Source of the DNA: Phenylobacterium sp.
GTDB lineage: Bacteria; Pseudomonadota; Alphaproteobacteria; Caulobacterales; Caulobacteraceae
Assembly: GCF_028290885.1 (NCBI RefSeq)
Contig: NZ_JAQGIZ010000041.1
Location: 1 to 35,908 of the forward strand
Direction of reading: 5' to 3'
DNA: 35,908 bases
The translations under genes were made by a program, and so were the position numbers. Below the pieces are notes generated by a model that did no database searches, was not told the origin of the DNA, and saw only the letters and a program-made list of their open reading frames with translations. Each line of letters opens with the position of its first letter. The stretch's first letter is position 1. Shown here one piece after another: positions 8,197-16,383 of this stretch.

Positions 8197-9854
8197 CGGG
8201 CGCTCCCCGTGGCGGTGCGCAAGGCGGCGCTGGCGTCGCGCGCGGGCTTGAACTCGGCGTCGGCCCGCCAGGCCGGCCAGCGGTTCGACTGGGCGAGGTC
8301 GCGGCCGACCTTGTAGAGCAGGTCGAGGTCCTGCTGGGCGCCGCTGAGGTCCCAATCCGCCCGCCACTCGTCCGAGGGCTGGTGATAGTGGTTCGCGGTG
8401 AAGTCCGCCGAGGCCTTCATCCCCGCTTCACGTCCGCCGTTCACCAGGTCCGGGCCGGCGTGCATGTCGACCGCCGGCACGCCGGCCTTCGCCAGCGAGA
8501 AGTGGTCAGAGCGGTAGTAGCCGCCGACCTCGGGATGGGGTTCGGGGTCGATCACCCGGCCCTGGGCGCGGGCGGCCGCGGCGACGTCGTCCTCGAGGTC
8601 GTCCTTGCCGGCGCCGGTGATCACCACGTCGCGCGTGGCGCCGAAGATGGCCAGCATATCCATGTTCAGGTTCGCCACCGTGCGCGCCAGCGGATAGATC
8701 GGATGCCCGGCGTAGTACTCCGAACCCAGCAGCCCCTTCTCCTCGGCGGTCCAGGCGGCGAACACCACGGTGCGGCGCGTGCGCGGCGCCTGGGCGAAGG
8801 CATGCGCCAGCTCCAGCAGCCCCGCCACCCCGGTCGCGTTGTCGGCGGCGCCGTTATAGATGTCGTCGCCCTTCAGGTCGGCGCCGGCGCGGCCCAGGTG
8901 GTCCCAGTGGGCGCCATAGAGCACCACGTCCTGCGGCGCGCCCGTCCCCGGCAGCTTGGCGATCACATTGCGGCTGACGATGGAGGTGATCTGCACGTTG
9001 AAGTCGGTCGAGAAGGTCGCGTTCTTCAGGACGGTGGGGTGGAAATCGGCCTTCTGCGCGTCGAGCTTCAGCTGGTCGTAGTCCAGGCCCGCACGCCGGA
9101 AGAGGTCCTCGGCGGTCGCGCGCGTAATCCAGCCCTCGACCAGGGCGCGCTCGCGGGGGTCGCGCGGGATATCGAACTGCGGGGCGGACCAGGAATTTCG
9201 CACCACGTACCAGGGGTAGCCGGCCGCCGGCGTCTCGTGGACGATCAGCACGCCCAGCGCCCCCTGCCGCGCCAGTTCCTCGAACTTGTAGGTCCACCGG
9301 CCGTAGTAGGTCATGGTCGCGCCGCCGAACTTCCCGGGCTCGGGCGTCGCGAAATCCGGATCGTTGACCAGGACCACGGCGACCTTCCCCTTCAGGTCGA
9401 CGCCCTTGTAGTCGTCCCAGCCGCGCTCCGGCGCGGACACCCCGTAGCCGACGAACACCAGCGGCGCGTCGACGACGCGGACGTGGTCGGCGCCGGGCCG
9501 GCGCGTCTGCACGACGACGTTCTCCGCGAAGGTCAGGGGAACCGCTTCGCCGCCCACCCGGAAGGCCGCGGTGAGCGGCTTCTGGGTCACGAACCGGTTG
9601 AGCGTCACCGCCTGGGTCCAGCCGCCGTTCTCTCCGCCGGGCTGCAGGCCCAGCGCCTTGAAGCGGCCGATCAGGAACTCGACGGTCTTCGCCTCGCCGG
9701 GCGTCGCCGGCCCGCGGCCCTCGAAGGCGTCGGAGGCCAGGACGCGCACGTTTTCCGACATCCGGTGCGCGTCGGCGATGGAGGTTCCCGCCGGGGCGGC
9801 CTGGCAGGCGAGGGGCGCCAGCAACGCGGCGAGAACGGTCGGCAACAGACGCAT
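8193..9854 (-). CDS. exported M28 family metallopeptidase
   Basis: Signal peptide MRLLPTVLAALLAPLACQAA. VLYGAHWDHLG, GAADNATGVAGLLELAHA, FAAWTAEEKGLLGSEYYA, YYRSDHFSLAKAGVPAV are M28 zinc ligand motifs. Confidence 0.93.
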   Translation of the reverse strand: MRLLPTVLAALLAPLACQAAPAGTSIADAHRMSENVRVLASDAFEGRGPATPGEAKTVEFLIGRFKALGLQPGGENGGWTQAVTLNRFVTQKPLTAAFRVGGEAVPLTFAENVVVQTRRPGADHVRVVDAPLVFVGYGVSAPERGWDDYKGVDLKGKVAVVLVNDPDFATPEPGKFGGATMTYYGRWTYKFEELARQGALGVLIVHETPAAGYPWYVVRNSWSAPQFDIPRDPRERALVEGWITRATAEDLFRRAGLDYDQLKLDAQKADFHPTVLKNATFSTDFNVQITSIVSRNVIAKLPGTGAPQDVVLYGAHWDHLGRAGADLKGDDIYNGAADNATGVAGLLELAHAFAQAPRTRRTVVFAAWTAEEKGLLGSEYYAGHPIYPLARTVANLNMDMLAIFGATRDVVITGAGKDDLEDDVAAAARAQGRVIDPEPHPEVGGYYRSDHFSLAKAGVPAVDMHAGPDLVNGGREAGMKASADFTANHYHQPSDEWRADWDLSGAQQDLDLLYKVGRDLAQSNRWPAWRADAEFKPARDASAALRTATGSAR

Positions 9855-9959
9855 TGGAACTCCTTGGACACGGGAACGGTCGCGCCCGGGTGATAGGTCA
9901 TCATGTGTCATTCGTGAGGCGACGCCGCGCGGATTCGAACATCGGGGCCGCCGCCGGGT

Positions 9960-10532
9960 TCAGTCGCTGACCTCGGCCTTATCGAGATGGAAGAGCAAGC
10001 CGTCGCCGGGGCCGGTCTGCAGCCCGAAGCGCCCGGTCACCGTGACCTCCGAGTTGTCGGGATAGATCGGCCCCGTCGACCTGACCTCCACCACCTCGTT
10101 GGGCTCGCCGGGCGGGCAGAAGAAGCAGACCGGCGTGTATTTGGAGAGCAGGAAGTGCTGGGTCCCCTGCTTGGACTCCAGGGGAAGCACGAACCCGGAG
10201 ATCGACACGGTCCGCCCGACCAGGGCTTTCACCGCCGGCGGGTACTTGGCGACGAGCGTCCCGAGGCGGGTGTCCTCTGAGACCTTCGTGGCCGTCAGCG
10301 AGCGCCAGATCGGATCGTCGGACCGGGGCAGGCGCGCCTGGGCGGCGCGCTCCCAGGCCGGCCGCCGGCTGATGGGCTCGGCGCCGACGCCGCGAAGCGC
10401 CGTCACGCTGAGCGCCAGCGCCGCGACGATCAGGCCCGCCACGCCGAAACCGACGGCCAGCCGCCGCAGGCTCCGGACGCTGGTCGCGCGTCCAGGATGG
10501 CCGTCATCGATTGTGGCGCTTGGAGGTTTCAT
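9960..10532 (-). CDS. DUF3299-like protein, paralog 2 (N-terminal TM anchor)
   Basis: Hydrophobic N-terminal segment; ISGFVLPLESKQGTQHFLLSKYTPVCFFCPPGEPNEVVEV; GDGLLFHLDKAEV. Confidence 0.8.
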   Translation of the reverse strand: MKPPSATIDDGHPGRATSVRSLRRLAVGFGVAGLIVAALALSVTALRGVGAEPISRRPAWERAAQARLPRSDDPIWRSLTATKVSEDTRLGTLVAKYPPAVKALVGRTVSISGFVLPLESKQGTQHFLLSKYTPVCFFCPPGEPNEVVEVRSTGPIYPDNSEVTVTGRFGLQTGPGDGLLFHLDKAEVSD

Positions 10533-10548
10533 GGAGGACCTGTGCAGG

Positions 10549-12624
10549 CTACCGCCCGGTCAGCTCCTTAACCAGCCCGGTCTGGCCGTAGACCTTGCCC
10601 AGCGCTTCGGTGGCCGCGGCGGTCGAAACCACCACCGTGCGGTTGATCGTTCCGTCATAGCCGTAGTCGCCGCCTAGCGAATGGATGTTGCCGTCGAAGG
10701 CGGCGCCCAGCACCTCACCCTTGGCGTTGACCACGGGCGAGCCGGAATTGCCGCCGATGATGTCGTTGGTGGTGACGAAGTCGAAGACCGTGGCCGGGTT
10801 CAGCTTGTCCTTAGCCGCCACCCACCGCGGCGCGAGCTCGAAGGGTTCCGAACCGGTGGCGCGCTCGTAGAGGCCCGCGAACGTCGTGAAAGGTCCGACG
10901 GTGGTTCCGCGCCAGGTCCAGCCGGCGACCTTTCCGTAGGACAGCCGCAGGGTGAAGGTGGCGTCGGGGTAGACCGCGTCGCCGTAGGCGGCGAAGCGGG
11001 CGCGGGCGATGCGTTCGGCGGCGCGGTCGACGGGGCCGGTCACCTGGGCCTCGAACGTCTTGCGGATGTCCCGCGCGGCCGGATCCGTCCTCAGCACGAA
11101 CTGGATCAGGGGGTCCTGGGAGGCCTGCACGGCGGCAAGCCCGCCGTCCCAGAGCGCCTTGCGAACCGCCGGATCGGCCAGGGTCGTGCCGTTCACCAGC
11201 CGGGCCGAAAGCTGTTCGGGGCTCTCCTTGCCCAGCAGCAGCTTGGTCGCCGGGTCGTCGGCCGTCAGGTACTCGCGGGTCTTGGAGAGCCAGAACTCCA
11301 GGTTCAGCTGCTCAAGGGGCTTGTCGACCGGCTTGGCGTCGAGCAGCTCCTTCTCCACCAGCGGCAGGCGGGTGTCGGCATAGGCCGGCAGCCGCTCGGC
11401 CGACGGCTTGGCGCGCTCCTGGGCGGCGCGGACCAGGGTGCGGGCGTAGTCGAACAGGTCCGACTCGGCCCCCGCCGAGGCCTCCAGCTGCCGGAAGCGC
11501 AGGAAGTGGTCGGCATAGGCCGCCTGCGCCGCGGCGATCTCGCCCCAGGGGTCGCCGATGTCCGCGGCCAGCTTCAGATCGGCGGCGACCTTGGCCTTCA
11601 GCTCGGCCTCGGCGGCGCGCTTGACGTCCATGAACGCCTTGTCGTTGAGCGCGAACTGGCGGCCGAAGAACACCTTGTAGGAATTCTCCAGGCCGAACAG
11701 CGGATCGGTGGCGATGCGTTTGAATTCCGGGCTCTCCTCCGAGAACCGGATCAGCCGGCCGCGCAGCTCCGAGCGCTGCAATTGGCTGACGGGGAGGGTC
11801 AGGTCGCGCTGGGTCTCCAGCTGGGCGACGGTCAGCATACGGTCGGTGCCGCCGGGGTTTCCCGACACGAAGGTCAGCTCGCCGGGCTGCGGCGCGCGCG
11901 ACTGCCAGATCAGGTGGCGCGGCGTGGCGACCGGCTTGCCGTCCTCGTAGAGGCGCACGAAGCTGATATCGAGATTGTACCTGGGGAAGTTGAAGTTGTC
12001 GGGATCGCCGCCGAAGAAGGATGCGGCGAACTCAGGCGCGAACACCAGCCGCACGTCGGAGTATTTCCGGTACTTGTAGAGCTTGTACTGGCCGCCGCGG
12101 TAGAGCGACACGACCTGGCAGCGATAGCGTACGTCCTGGCCGCAGGCGGCGGCCTCGGCGGTGCTCATCGCCGCGTCGCGGGCGCGGACGAAATCCTGCC
12201 CCGTGCGGCCGCTGCTGGCGGCGTTCACGGCGGCCGTCACATCGGAGATGCTCTCAAGGATCTCCGCCTGCATGCCGGCGCACTTGCGCTCTTCGGCGCG
12301 GGTGGCTGGGAGGAAGCCGTCCTTCACATAGTCGGCCTTGTCGGTGGAAAGCTGCTGGGCGCAGTCGACGACACAGTGGTGGTTGGTGAACACCAGCCCG
12401 TCCTTCGAGACCAGCGAGGCCGAGCAGCCGCTCGTCAGGCGCACGGAGGCGCCTTGCACCCGATCGAGCCAGGCCTTGTCGATGGTCACGCCATAGGCCG
12501 CCTTCACCCGCGCGGCGGGGAAGTTGTCGAAGGTCCACATGCCTTCGTCGGCGGCCGCCGATCCGGCGAAGGCCGCGGCGACGACGGCGACGCAGGCTGC
12601 GCGTACAAGTTTGAGGTCTGGCAT
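10549..12624 (-). CDS. S46 family peptidase (DPP7/DPP11-like)
   Basis: Signal peptide; GCSASLVSKDGLVFTNHHCVVDCAQQ; NDIIGGNSGSPVVNAKGEVLGAAFDGNIHSLGGDYGYD (trypsin-fold H and S motifs typical of S46). Confidence 0.93.
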   Translation of the reverse strand: MPDLKLVRAACVAVVAAAFAGSAAADEGMWTFDNFPAARVKAAYGVTIDKAWLDRVQGASVRLTSGCSASLVSKDGLVFTNHHCVVDCAQQLSTDKADYVKDGFLPATRAEERKCAGMQAEILESISDVTAAVNAASSGRTGQDFVRARDAAMSTAEAAACGQDVRYRCQVVSLYRGGQYKLYKYRKYSDVRLVFAPEFAASFFGGDPDNFNFPRYNLDISFVRLYEDGKPVATPRHLIWQSRAPQPGELTFVSGNPGGTDRMLTVAQLETQRDLTLPVSQLQRSELRGRLIRFSEESPEFKRIATDPLFGLENSYKVFFGRQFALNDKAFMDVKRAAEAELKAKVAADLKLAADIGDPWGEIAAAQAAYADHFLRFRQLEASAGAESDLFDYARTLVRAAQERAKPSAERLPAYADTRLPLVEKELLDAKPVDKPLEQLNLEFWLSKTREYLTADDPATKLLLGKESPEQLSARLVNGTTLADPAVRKALWDGGLAAVQASQDPLIQFVLRTDPAARDIRKTFEAQVTGPVDRAAERIARARFAAYGDAVYPDATFTLRLSYGKVAGWTWRGTTVGPFTTFAGLYERATGSEPFELAPRWVAAKDKLNPATVFDFVTTNDIIGGNSGSPVVNAKGEVLGAAFDGNIHSLGGDYGYDGTINRTVVVSTAAATEALGKVYGQTGLVKELTGR

Positions 12625-12699
12625 GGTTTGGCTTGGCTCCGGATCAAACCGCAGGGGCGCGCAGGGCTTGCGGGGAAGAGGATTGGAAAGGGGGGCGGG

Positions 12700-13179
12700 C
12701 TATTCCGCCTTGGCGTTGCGCATCTCGTAGAACAGGCCGGCGTCGCTTGACGTGCGCAGCGTCATGGTCCCGGTGATGGTGACCAGTTCCGGGCCCATCT
12801 TGATGGGCTTGAGGAGGGTGACTTCCACCGCCTCGGTCGGCAGGTTGGGCGGGCAGAACGGACAGCCGGAGTTGCGGCGGGTGAGGGCGAAGTGGCGCAT
12901 CTCGCTGCCGGTTTCGAGCGGCAGGATGAAGCCTTCGACCTTCATGACCCGGCCGTTCAACTGCTGTAGGTCGCCGGGGAAGCTGGCCACCATGGCACCG
13001 CGCTTGCGATCGACGGCGACGTGCGCCTCGTTCAGCAGGTTCCACATCGGATCGAGGCTCTCAATGTGGCCGCCCTGCCATTGCGGCGGCTCGACGTTCA
13101 GGTCCTGGCTGGGGAAGGTCCACCCGCCAAGGCCCAGCCAGAGGGGCAGGATCACCAGCAGGCGGCGCAAAGGGCTCAT
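12700..13179 (-). CDS. DUF3299-like exported protein, paralog 3
   Basis: MSPLRRLLVILPLWLGLGGWTFPS leader; VEGFILPLETGSEMRHFALTRRNSGCPFCPPNLPTEAVEV; TGTMTLRTSSDAGLFYEMRNAKAE. The alternative start at 13206 would overlap the upstream gene. Confidence 0.8.
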   Translation of the reverse strand: MSPLRRLLVILPLWLGLGGWTFPSQDLNVEPPQWQGGHIESLDPMWNLLNEAHVAVDRKRGAMVASFPGDLQQLNGRVMKVEGFILPLETGSEMRHFALTRRNSGCPFCPPNLPTEAVEVTLLKPIKMGPELVTITGTMTLRTSSDAGLFYEMRNAKAE

Positions 13180-13196
13180 CGCCAGGCGCCGATGGT

Positions 13197-13685
13197 CTAG
13201 CGGCATTGCTTCACCCATTGCCGGACGCGGTCCGTGCCCAGCAGGCCCACGTGCCGCGCGCAGACCGCGCCTCGGCTGTCGAGGGCGACGGAGAGCGGCA
13301 GCCGGGGCGGGGCGGGACCGAAGGCCAGCAGGGTCAGGCGCGCGTCGGTTCGCGACAGCCAGGCGCGTTCGGGGGAAACGTCCATCTTGCGCAGCGCCTG
13401 GGCGGCCGAGGCCGGTCCCTCGAGCGCGACCGTCACGAGCGGCGCCGGGGCGGCCGCGGCCTGCAGGCCCGCCAATCCGCGGAGTTCGATCAGGCAGGGC
13501 GCGCAGTCGCTGCGCCAGAACACCAGCACGGCGGGCTTGCCCTTGAGCGCCGTGAGGCTGCGCGGGCCGCCGCCGAGCGCATCGAAGCGCACCTCGGAGA
13601 GCGAGGCCGCGTGCGCACAACAGGCGCCGAAGACCAGGGCCATGGCCATGGCCAGCGTGAGGATGCGCGACGTTCGGCGAGACAA
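13197..13685 (-). CDS. exported thioredoxin-like (TlpA-type) protein
   Basis: LTALKGKPAVLVFWRSDCAPCLIELRGL with CxxC (CAPC) after a thioredoxin beta-strand; signal peptide. Start uncertain (TTG at 13685 or internal ATG at 13649). Confidence 0.7.
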   Translation of the reverse strand: MSRRTSRILTLAMAMALVFGACCAHAASLSEVRFDALGGGPRSLTALKGKPAVLVFWRSDCAPCLIELRGLAGLQAAAAPAPLVTVALEGPASAAQALRKMDVSPERAWLSRTDARLTLLAFGPAPPRLPLSVALDSRGAVCARHVGLLGTDRVRQWVKQCR

Positions 13686-13715
13686 GAGGGCGACTATGGC
13701 TCAGCGGCTAAAGGT

Positions 13716-13728
13716 GTTACAATATAAC
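13716..13728. promoter_or_regulatory. putative Zur box A (GTTACAATATAAC)
   Basis: Dyad matching GTTAT-N3-ATAAC with one mismatch, upstream of the minus-strand thioredoxin/DUF3299/peptidase operon. Overlaps a -10-like TATATT on the minus strand. Confidence 0.7.
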
Positions 13729-13779
13729 GTAGAACGTAAGGATGCTGCGATCCAGCCCGTACGTTGACGGGGATTGCGA

Positions 13780-13808
13780 TGTCACTAGATGGTGTCACTA
13801 GATATAAT
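13780..13808 (+). promoter_or_regulatory. putative zur promoter (TGTCAC-N17-TATAAT) with direct repeat GTCACTAGAT x2
   Basis: Perfect TATAAT at 13803-13808, 17-bp spacing to TGTCAC at 13780. GTCACTAGAT at 13781-13790 and 13794-13803. GGGGGAG Shine-Dalgarno before ATG 13833. Confidence 0.5.
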
Positions 13809-13832
13809 TCGGAAACAAAACGGGGGAGTCGG

Positions 13833-14306
13833 ATGTCGCCGGATTGCGGCCACGCCAGAACGTCGAAGCCGTCGAAGGCCGCGCTGAAGGCCGCCATCGC
13901 GATCGGCAAAGAGCGCTGCCAGTCGGCGCAGCAACGCTGGACGCCGCAACGCGAACGGGCCCTCGAATTGCTGCTCGAATCCGGGGGGCCGGTGAAAGCC
14001 TACGATCTCATGGGCCGTTTCCAGGAGGGGGTGACGACCGCGCCGCCCACCGTCTATCGGGCGCTCGACGCCCTGGTCGAGCTCGGCCTGGCCCACAAGA
14101 TCGCCAGCCTCAACGCCTACACCGCCTGCCATCTCGAAGCCGCCGGCCACACCGCCTCGTTCCTGATCTGCGACTGCTGCGGCTCGGCGGAGGAGATCCC
14201 CACCCCGACCGGCGACATGCTCGAGACGATCCGGGCGCACAGCGACTTCCAGCCGTCGCATGTGACGATCGAGGCCCACGGGCGATGCCGTAACTGCGCC
14301 GCCTGA
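13833..14306 (+). CDS. zur: Fur-family transcriptional regulator, Zur-like
   Basis: TPQRERALELL, PPTVYRALDALVELGLAHKIASLNAYTACH, LICDCCGSAEE, HGRCRNCAA: Fur-type winged helix plus two-CxxC structural zinc site. Zinc-specific assignment supported by the flanking box motif and zinc transporter genes. Confidence 0.88.
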   Translation: MSPDCGHARTSKPSKAALKAAIAIGKERCQSAQQRWTPQRERALELLLESGGPVKAYDLMGRFQEGVTTAPPTVYRALDALVELGLAHKIASLNAYTACHLEAAGHTASFLICDCCGSAEEIPTPTGDMLETIRAHSDFQPSHVTIEAHGRCRNCAA

Positions 14307-14352
14307 CGGCTCCTGGCCGGGCGTCCGCAAACGCGCGCTTGAGTCTGCATAT

Positions 14353-14365
14353 GTTATACCATAAC
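14353..14365. promoter_or_regulatory. putative Zur box B (GTTATACCATAAC)
   Basis: Perfect 5-bp-arm dyad about 30 bp upstream of the ATPase start at 14395. Confidence 0.8.
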
Positions 14366-14394
14366 GCTAGCGGCCTCTGCGCCAGTGAGGCCTC

Positions 14395-15045
14395 GTGCTC
14401 GAAGCCACAGATTTGAAGGCCGGCTACGGAGGCGAGGCGGTCGTGGAGCTGCCCAGCCTTCGCCTGTCGGCGGGCGAAGCGGCCCTGATGCTGGGCCCTT
14501 CGGGATCCGGCAAGACCAGCGTGCTGCTGGCGATCGCCGGCCTGGTCGACGTGCTGGGCGGATCGGTGCGGGTCGACGGCGAGGATGTCGCGGCGATGTC
14601 CGCGGCCGAACGCGACCACTTCCGGGGCCGCAAGATCGGCCTGGTCTTCCAGGACCTGCACCTGATCTCCGGGCTCTCGACCCTCGACAACCTGCTGCTG
14701 GCGCCGTTCGCGGCGGGCCAGCCCCAGGACGCCGCCCGCGCGCTCGAACTGCTGACGCATCTGGGGCTGGACCGCTGGGCGCACCGGCCGGCCGAGACCC
14801 TCAGCCGCGGCCAGGCCCAGCGCGTCGCCATCGCCCGCGCCATGCTGATGCGCCCCTCGGTGATCCTCGCCGACGAGCCGACCGCCAGCCTCGACGACGC
14901 CGCCTGCGACACGGTGGCGAGGCTGCTGCTCGATGCCGCCCGCGAGACCGGCGCGGCCCTGCTGATCGCCTCGCATGACCAGCGGCTCAAGCCGCTGATC
15001 CCCCAGACCGTCTCGGTGGTGTCGCTCGGAGCGCTGGCGGCATGA
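14395..15045 (+). CDS. ABC transporter ATP-binding protein, LolD/MacB type
   Basis: LGPSGSGKTSVLLAIAGL (Walker A), LVFQDLHLISGLS (Q loop), LSRGQAQRVAIARAM (signature), VILADEPTASLD (Walker B). GTG start; stop overlaps the permease start. Confidence 0.92.
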   Translation: MLEATDLKAGYGGEAVVELPSLRLSAGEAALMLGPSGSGKTSVLLAIAGLVDVLGGSVRVDGEDVAAMSAAERDHFRGRKIGLVFQDLHLISGLSTLDNLLLAPFAAGQPQDAARALELLTHLGLDRWAHRPAETLSRGQAQRVAIARAMLMRPSVILADEPTASLDDAACDTVARLLLDAARETGAALLIASHDQRLKPLIPQTVSVVSLGALAA

Positions 15046-16271
15046 ACACCGTCAAGCTGATGACCGCCTTCGTGCGGCGCAAGCCGCTCACCTGGGCCTT
15101 CCACGCCCTGACCCTGGCGCTCGGCGTGGCCGTGGTCACCGCCTTGCTGGCCGTGGGCCGCGGCCTCGACGACCGGTTCAGCCGCGACCTGGCGGACATC
15201 GACCTGGTGGTGGGCGCCAAGGGCAGCCCCATGCAGCTGATCCTGTCGTCGATTTTCCAGCTCGATGTCCCGACGGGGAACATCCCGCTGGAGACCGCCC
15301 AGACCCTGTCGCACAACATGCTGGTCCGCCGCGCGGTGCCGATCTCGCTCGGCGACAACGTCGGCGGCCTGCGGATCGTCGGCACATCGCCCGCCTATGG
15401 CGGCATCTACCACGCCCAGCTGGCCTCCGGCCGCTGGTGGACCGGGCCGATGGAGGCGGTGCTCGGCGCCGAGTCCGAACGGCGGCTCAAGCTGCGGCTC
15501 GGCCAGAGCTTCATCGGCGACCACGGGCTCGCGCCGGGCGGCGAGGCGCACAAGGACAATCCCTACCGCGTGGTCGGCATTCTCAAGCCGACCGGATCGG
15601 TGATCGACCGGCTGGTGCTGACCGACACGGCCAGCGTGTGGAAGGTGCACGAGCACGAGAACGTCGAGCACGCCGCTGCCAAGGCGCGGGGCGAGGCCCT
15701 CGACCCCAGCGACGTCGACAAGTCGCCGAGCGGCCTCGAGGTCACGGCCCTGCTGGTCAGCTACCGCTCGGCGATGGGCGCCCTGATGCTGCCCCGGCAG
15801 ATCACCGCCCAGCCCAACCTGCAGGCGGCCGTGCCGGCGATCGAGACGGCGCACCTCAACCAGATGCTGGGCGCCGGCAGCGGCGTCCTGCGCGGCTTCG
15901 GCATCGGCCTGCTGGGCCTGTCGGCGTTGGGCTTCTTCGTCGCCTTGTTCGCCGCCGTCAGCCAGCGGAGCCGGGAGCTCGCGCTGCTGCGCGCCCTGGG
16001 CGCGCGCCCGGCGCTGCTGCTTCGCCTGGTTCTGCTGGAAGCCCTCGCCCTGGGCCTGATCGGTGGTCTCGTGGGCATCGCGCTCGGCCGGGGCGCGGCC
16101 GCCTTCGCCGCCCACCGCAGCGCCGTGACGGGCGGCCCGCTGCTGAACCTGCCTGCCGTCGGCGGAACGGAGCTGCTGCTGTTGGTCGGCGCCGCGGTTC
16201 TCAGCGTGCTGGCCTCGCTGGCGCCGGCGCTGATGGCCTACCGCCTCAGTCCCGCGCAGGCGCTGCGTTGA
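15042..16271 (+). CDS. FtsX/MacB-like ABC transporter permease
   Basis: MNTVKLMTAFVRRKPLTWAFHALTLALGVAVVTALL; IDLVVGAKGSPMQLILSSIFQLDVPTGNI; C-terminal TM helices (SRELALLRALGARPALLLRLVLLEALALGLIGGLVGIALG...SLAPALMAYRLSPAQALR). Confidence 0.9.
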   Translation: MNTVKLMTAFVRRKPLTWAFHALTLALGVAVVTALLAVGRGLDDRFSRDLADIDLVVGAKGSPMQLILSSIFQLDVPTGNIPLETAQTLSHNMLVRRAVPISLGDNVGGLRIVGTSPAYGGIYHAQLASGRWWTGPMEAVLGAESERRLKLRLGQSFIGDHGLAPGGEAHKDNPYRVVGILKPTGSVIDRLVLTDTASVWKVHEHENVEHAAAKARGEALDPSDVDKSPSGLEVTALLVSYRSAMGALMLPRQITAQPNLQAAVPAIETAHLNQMLGAGSGVLRGFGIGLLGLSALGFFVALFAAVSQRSRELALLRALGARPALLLRLVLLEALALGLIGGLVGIALGRGAAAFAAHRSAVTGGPLLNLPAVGGTELLLLVGAAVLSVLASLAPALMAYRLSPAQALR

Positions 16272-16308
16272 TCGGCTGACTCGACGTGGCCGATACGTCG
16301 GACGAAAC

Positions 16309-16321
16309 GTTATCATATAAC
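16309..16321. promoter_or_regulatory. putative Zur box C (GTTATCATATAAC)
   Basis: Perfect GTTAT-N3-ATAAC dyad upstream of the znuC-like gene. Confidence 0.8.
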
Positions 16322-16357
16322 GGTTGCTTGTCGCCGCCCGCCGCTACGCCTATAGGT

Positions 16358-16370
16358 GTTATACTATAAC
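16358..16370. promoter_or_regulatory. putative Zur box D (GTTATACTATAAC)
   Basis: Perfect dyad 49 bp from box C, just upstream of ATG 16384. Confidence 0.8.
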
Positions 16371-16383
16371 AAGCGTAGGCAGG

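Noticed and set aside
8187-9893. 568-aa plus-strand ORF opposite the M28 peptidase
   Set aside because: Composition-driven shadow ORF in GC-rich DNA (V/G/R/H-rich, no recognisable domain); the minus strand encodes clear M28 motifs.
10681-12750. 689-aa plus-strand ORF opposite the S46 peptidase
   Set aside because: Antisense shadow of a clear S46 gene; low-complexity translation with no motif.
14424-16316. 630-aa minus-strand ORF opposite the ABC/FtsX genes
   Set aside because: Q/R/A-rich shadow translation; the plus strand encodes Walker/signature motifs and a normal permease.
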